Assembly (NCBI RefSeq): GCF_024199945.1
Contig: NZ_JANADP010000001.1
Location: 5,084,001-5,148,000 of the forward strand
Source of the DNA: Bradyrhizobium sp. CCGUVB4N
GTDB taxonomy: Bacteria; Pseudomonadota; Alphaproteobacteria; Rhizobiales; Xanthobacteraceae
DNA length: 64,000 nucleotides
Direction: 5' to 3'
Shown here: in pieces, positions 60,066 to 64,000 of the stretch
How the letters are laid out: every line of letters starts with the position of its first letter
How positions within the stretch are numbered: position 1 is the first letter of the stretch
Translations under genes and position numbers: made by a program
The notes under the pieces: generated by a model
The model's database searches: none
What the model saw: the letters and a program-made list of their open reading frames with translations, nothing else
Told to the model about the DNA's origin: nothing

Positions 60066-60089
60066 GTTGTGGCATTTGAGAGACACAAC
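60066..60089. promoter_or_regulatory. Dyad GTTGTG-N12-CACAAC upstream of porin copy 2
   Basis: GTTGTG (60066-60071) and CACAAC (60084-60089) are perfect 6-bp arms 12 bp apart, 107 bp before the ATG. The same motif and nearly the same distance occur before copy 3 (61005-61028). Confidence 0.5.
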
Positions 60090-60195
60090 TTGCGGCTTCA
60101 GTGGTGTAAGCCGACGTCAGTTGGACCACAGCGTCCGATACTGCTTCCGACGCACGGAAGTCCAAAACAGAAACTGGGACTGGGATTTGTTGAAT

Positions 60196-60882
60196 ATGAA
60201 GAAGATCTTGTTGGCTTCGGCCGCTCTGCTCGCCCTCACTGGCGCCGCTTCGGCTGCCGACCTGGCGGCTCGCCCCTACACCAAGGCTCCGGTGGCCGTG
60301 GCTTCGGTCTACAATTGGACCGGCTTCTATCTGGGTATCGTCGGCGGCGGCGCCTGGGAAGATTCGGGCAGCCCGCGGATGCAGGGTGGCTTCGTCGGCG
60401 GCACCGCCGGCTACAACTGGCAGACCGGCAACGTTGTGTTCGGTGTCGAGGCTGACGGCGCCTGGGCCGATGTCAGCGCTTCGGCGACCGGCGCGACCGT
60501 CGTCCCCGGCTTCGGCGTCGTGACCGCGACCGCCAGCTCCAAGACCGACGCGATGGGCACCGTGCGCGGCCGCATCGGCTACGCCATCAACAACGTCCTG
60601 GTCTACGGCACCGGCGGCTACGCCTGGATCGACAACAAGATCACCCTCTCCGCGCTCGGCGTGTCCGCGTCGGACAGCAAGTTCCACTCCGGCTGGACCG
60701 TCGGCGCGGGCGTCGAGGCGTTCTTCGCTCCGCAGTGGTCGGTCAAGGGCGAGTACCTCTATCGCAGCCTCGGCGGCGAGACCTACTTCACCGGCGCTCT
60801 GCCCACCGGCACGCTCAACTTCCACACCGTGCAGGTCGGCGTGAACTATCATTTCAACGGCCCGATCGTCGCCAAGTACTGA
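60196..60882 (+). CDS. Outer-membrane beta-barrel protein, array copy 2
   Basis: This 228-residue porin-like protein has a signal peptide (KKILLASAALLALTGAASA) and the AADLAARPYTKAPVAVASVY N-terminus that copy 3 shares almost exactly, then WTGFYLGIVGGGAW and the C-terminal VGVNYHFNGPIVAKY. The ATG at 60196 is preferred; a TTG two codons earlier is possible. Its leader shares the CAGAAACTGGG segment with copy 3, and it has its own terminator. Confidence 0.88.
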   Translation: MKKILLASAALLALTGAASAADLAARPYTKAPVAVASVYNWTGFYLGIVGGGAWEDSGSPRMQGGFVGGTAGYNWQTGNVVFGVEADGAWADVSASATGATVVPGFGVVTATASSKTDAMGTVRGRIGYAINNVLVYGTGGYAWIDNKITLSALGVSASDSKFHSGWTVGAGVEAFFAPQWSVKGEYLYRSLGGETYFTGALPTGTLNFHTVQVGVNYHFNGPIVAKY

Positions 60883-60910
60883 GTTCAGTACCGGGCTTCG
60901 GCTCTTACGC

Positions 60911-60979
60911 CATCACGTTACGAAAGGCCGGCCTTGTGCCGGCCTTTTTGTTTTCGCCGCCCGGTGCGACGAACCGTCA
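60911..60979. repeat. 69-bp downstream block, copy A
   Basis: The segment from CATCACGTTACGAAAGG to GAACCGTCA after porin copy 2 is about 90% identical, without gaps, to 61903-61971 after copy 3. It includes the terminator. It marks the unit of tandem duplication. Confidence 0.75.
60923..60947 (+). terminator. Terminator of porin copy 2
   Basis: AAAGGCCGGC and GCCGGCCTTT form the same 10-bp stem as after copy 1, with the CTTGT loop, followed by TTG-TTTT. Confidence 0.9.
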
Positions 60980-61004
60980 TCTCGATGGAGGCGCTTTCCC
61001 GCAT

Positions 61005-61028
61005 GTTGTGGCTTATCGGGCACACAAC
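61005..61028. promoter_or_regulatory. Dyad GTTGTG-N12-CACAAC upstream of porin copy 3
   Basis: GTTGTG (61005-61010) and CACAAC (61023-61028) are 12 bp apart and end 100 bp before the ATG, repeating the arrangement before copy 2. Confidence 0.5.
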
Positions 61029-61127
61029 CTGTAGATTAATTGCGCTAGACATAGGCGAACGGACCTTCGAGTCCGATGCCCTTCCGCTACACGGGACGGC
61101 CAAGCAGAAACTGGGGATTAGGTTGAA

Positions 61128-61880
61128 ATGAAGAATATTTTGTTCGCTTCCGTCAGCTTGCTCGCAGTGAGCGCAGTCGCCCCCGCGATGGCCGCAGATC
61201 TCGCCGCACGCCCCTACACCAAGGCCCCGGTGGCCGTGGCTTCGATCTACAACTGGAACGGCTTCTACATCGGCGGCAACGCCGGCGGCGGCTCGAGCCA
61301 CAATTGCTGGGATACGACCAGTGTCGCTGGCGTCGCCGTCCCCACGACGAGCGAGGGTTGCCATAATGCGACCGGCGCCCTCGTCGGCGGCCAGATCGGT
61401 TATCGCTGGCAGGCCACCAACTGGGTGTTCGGCCTCGAAGCGCAGGGCGATTGGGCTGATCTGAAGGGTTCGAACACGAGCTCGCCGGCCGCCTTCTTCC
61501 CGCTGGTGAACAATACCAAGATCGACGCCCTCGGCCTCTTCACCGGCCAGGTGGGTTATGCCTGGAACAACGTGCTCTGGTACGTGAAGGGCGGCGCGGC
61601 CGTCACCCACAACAAGTTCAGCGGCACTCTGGCTGGTGTCACCTTCGGCTCCGCGACCGACACGCGTTGGGGCGGCGCCGTTGGCACCGGCATCGAGTTC
61701 GGCTTCGCGCCGAACTGGTCCGTCGGCGTCGAATATAACCACCTGTTCATGGGCAAGCACACCGACAGCTTCACCGCGTTTGGCTTGCCCTTCCGCGCTG
61801 ACAGCATCAAGCAGGACGTGGATATGGCCACGGTTCGTGTGAACTACACCTTCGGTGGCCCGGTGGTCGCCAGGTATTGA
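61128..61880 (+). CDS. Outer-membrane beta-barrel protein, array copy 3
   Basis: This 250-residue porin-like protein has a signal peptide (KNILFASVSLLAVSAVAPAMA), then AADLAARPYTKAPVAVASIY and NGFYIGGNAGGGS, and ends FGGPVVARY. Cysteines in HNCWDT and EGCHNA are shared with copy 4 and could form a disulfide in the loops. The DNA near the N-terminus is about 90% identical to copy 2, indicating recent duplication or conversion. Confidence 0.88.
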   Translation: MKNILFASVSLLAVSAVAPAMAADLAARPYTKAPVAVASIYNWNGFYIGGNAGGGSSHNCWDTTSVAGVAVPTTSEGCHNATGALVGGQIGYRWQATNWVFGLEAQGDWADLKGSNTSSPAAFFPLVNNTKIDALGLFTGQVGYAWNNVLWYVKGGAAVTHNKFSGTLAGVTFGSATDTRWGGAVGTGIEFGFAPNWSVGVEYNHLFMGKHTDSFTAFGLPFRADSIKQDVDMATVRVNYTFGGPVVARY

Positions 61881-61902
61881 TCTAACGTTTCGGTTCTGAC
61901 GT

Positions 61903-61971
61903 CATCACGTTACGAAAGGCCGGCCTCGCGCCGGCCTTTTTGTTTTCGCGCCCCGATGCGCTGAACCGTCA
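61903..61971. repeat. 69-bp downstream block, copy B
   Basis: This block after porin copy 3 is about 90% identical to 60911-60979 after copy 2 and has the same length. It contains the terminator hairpin at 61915-61939. Confidence 0.75.
61915..61939 (+). terminator. Terminator of porin copy 3
   Basis: AAAGGCCGGC and GCCGGCCTTT form a 10-bp stem with a CTCGC loop, followed by TTG-TTTT. Confidence 0.9.
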
Positions 61972-62031
61972 AGGAATCGTAAGGCGCGCGCATGGCGCTC
62001 GCGAATTGGTTCGGCGAGTTGGGGACGCGAC

Positions 62032-62787
62032 ATGAAGACTTGGGCAGTGGCTGCGATCAGCCTGTTCGCATGCGGTGCGCTTGCACCGGCCGTTGCTGCG
62101 GATCTCCCGCTCTATTCCAAAGCGCCGGTGGCGCCCGTACCCGCCCTCGAATGGACCGGCGTCTATGGCGGCATCAATGGCGGCGGCGGCCTCGGCCATG
62201 CCTGCTGGAGCGTTGTTGCCGTCAGCGGCGTTGCGATCAATCCGGCCGTCGGCGAAGGCTGCCACAATGCCAGCGGCGGCACGGTCGGTGCCCAGCTCGG
62301 CTATCGCTGGCAGAAGGCGCACTGGGTGCTCGGCGTGGAAGGCCAGGGCAACTGGGCCGACTTCAAGGGCAGCAATGTCAGCCTGGTGCGGGCGCCGCTG
62401 AACAACCGCACCAGGATCGACAGCTTTGGTCTGTTCACCGGCCAGCTCGGCTACACCGTGAACAGCGTGCTGTTCTACGGCAAGGCGGGTGCAGCGGTCG
62501 CTCACGACAAATACGACGAGTTCGTTCCGGGCGTCGGCGTCGTGTCCAACACACTCAGCCAGACCCGCTGGGGCTACAGCGCAGGCTTCGGCGTGGAGTA
62601 TGCCTTTGCGGAAAACTGGTCGGTCGGCGGCGAGTACGACCATCTGTTCCTCGGCCATCACGGCGGCGATCTCGCCGGCGCTGCGCTCGTTCCGCCCGGT
62701 CGCACCGAGCGGATCGGCCAGGACATCGACATCGGGCTGATCCGCGTCAACTATCGCTGGGGCGGCCCGGTCGTCGCCAAATACTGA
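62032..62787 (+). CDS. Outer-membrane beta-barrel protein, array copy 4
   Basis: This 251-residue porin-like protein has a signal peptide (KTWAVAAISLFACGALAPAVA), a shorter linker (LPLYSKAPVAPVP), then EWTGVYGGINGGGG. It ends YRWGGPVVAKY. Cys residues in HACWSV and EGCHNA align with copy 3. It is more divergent than copies 2 and 3. The GTTGTG dyad is not found upstream. Its terminator is weaker than those of the other copies. Confidence 0.87.
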   Translation: MKTWAVAAISLFACGALAPAVAADLPLYSKAPVAPVPALEWTGVYGGINGGGGLGHACWSVVAVSGVAINPAVGEGCHNASGGTVGAQLGYRWQKAHWVLGVEGQGNWADFKGSNVSLVRAPLNNRTRIDSFGLFTGQLGYTVNSVLFYGKAGAAVAHDKYDEFVPGVGVVSNTLSQTRWGYSAGFGVEYAFAENWSVGGEYDHLFLGHHGGDLAGAALVPPGRTERIGQDIDIGLIRVNYRWGGPVVAKY

Positions 62788-62869
62788 GCGAGATGCGCTC
62801 CGAAAAAGGACTTCCTCCAAGGTCCTGGTCGTGCGCGGATTGCCCCAAATCCGCATCCAAGCGCGAACT

Positions 62870-62894
62870 AAGGGCCGGCCTTGCGCTGGCCCTT
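62870..62894 (+). terminator. Imperfect terminator of porin copy 4
   Basis: AAGGGCCGGC and GCTGGCCCTT form a 10-bp stem with one G-T pair and a CTTGC loop. No T-run follows, unlike the hairpins after copies 1 to 3. Confidence 0.5.
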
Positions 62895-62996
62895 CGCTTG
62901 TTCCGGACGGCGCGCTACTGCCAAGTCACTGCCAAGTCTCGCCAGCGCGCCAACAATCCGTTGACGATTCGCAAGTCCCTCTGGAAATCCGTCTCC

Positions 62997-63011
62997 GTTC
63001 TTCCTACGTTC
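62997..63011. promoter_or_regulatory. LexA/SOS box upstream of uvrA
   Basis: GTTC-TTCCTAC-GTTC is an exact GTTC-N7-GTTC direct repeat. It lies 99 bp upstream of the uvrA ATG. Confidence 0.7.
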
Positions 63012-63109
63012 GCTGGCAACCCCATCGGCGCCGATCCCGGTTCCGGGCGAAGCGCGCCTTTTATGTCGGCGCGATCGCGCACCTTTGGGATTCCTTGAGG
63101 GCAACTCGG

Positions 63110-64000
<891 letters not shown>

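Larger units (their letters stand above)
62788..63109. other. 322-bp region between porin copy 4 and uvrA
   Basis: It holds a hairpin (62870-62894) and the SOS box of uvrA (62997-63011). I see no coding sequence in it. Confidence 0.55.

Overview
The window is GC-rich, densely coded alphaproteobacterial chromosome, most likely Bradyrhizobium or a close relative in the Nitrobacteraceae. This is inferred from FixK/FNR-type boxes, alphaproteobacterial GTTC-N7-GTTC SOS boxes, a tandem family of Omp25/Omp31-like porins, palindromic intergenic repeats of the kind common in Bradyrhizobium, and the housekeeping block tgt / queA / cyclophilins / coaD / gyrA / ssb / uvrA. I found no tRNA, rRNA, CRISPR array, insertion sequence or prophage.

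Layout. 1-8.7 kb: a SulP permease (cut by the left edge), a secreted hydrolase, an IalB-like protein, two response regulators, a Crp/FNR regulator without cysteines, an ion channel, an AI-2E-family permease and several small proteins. Two perfect FixK/FNR boxes lie here (1533-1546, 7201-7214). 8.75-20.6 kb: a LysR gene divergent from an eleven-gene, translationally coupled operon. It encodes a Dabb protein, maleylacetate reductase, an Atz/Trz-type amidohydrolase, a beta-hydroxyacid dehydrogenase, an intradiol (hydroxyquinol-type) dioxygenase, a GlcD-like FAD oxidase, a complete sugar-type ABC importer and a YciI-like protein. It reads as a self-contained import-and-degrade unit for an unknown compound that enters the hydroxyquinol-maleylacetate route. 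20.8-32.7 kb: a NUDIX hydrolase, a second AI-2E permease, a porin, acetoacetyl-CoA synthetase, small exported proteins, a RidA protein, an EamA exporter and a caspase-like protein. 32.8-38.4 kb: LysR, a SolA/MSOX-like oxidase and a polar amino-acid ABC importer, probably for an N-methylated amino acid or similar amine. 38.4-42.4 kb: cysK with a lone BrnA-like antitoxin, then SnoaL-like, DUF305 and beta-propeller genes.

42.8-57.6 kb: tgt and queA (queuosine synthesis), separated by a plus-strand block of patatin lipoprotein, TetR, PepSY protein and asd; then two cyclophilins, coaD, kup, gyrA and a DUF2306 protein. 57.9-64 kb: a LMW-phosphatase-like protein, ssb, four tandem porins and the start of uvrA.

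The most interesting signals are regulatory. A Thr-rich, apparently leaderless leader peptide followed by a terminator precedes asd and looks like a threonine attenuator (47112-47281). Two copies of one TetR-type operator bracket the patatin-tetR pair. SOS boxes are kept upstream of both ssb and uvrA although four porin genes lie between them. A repeated dyad GTTGTG-N12-CACAAC precedes two of the porins. The tgt product appears to lack all three zinc-ligand cysteines.
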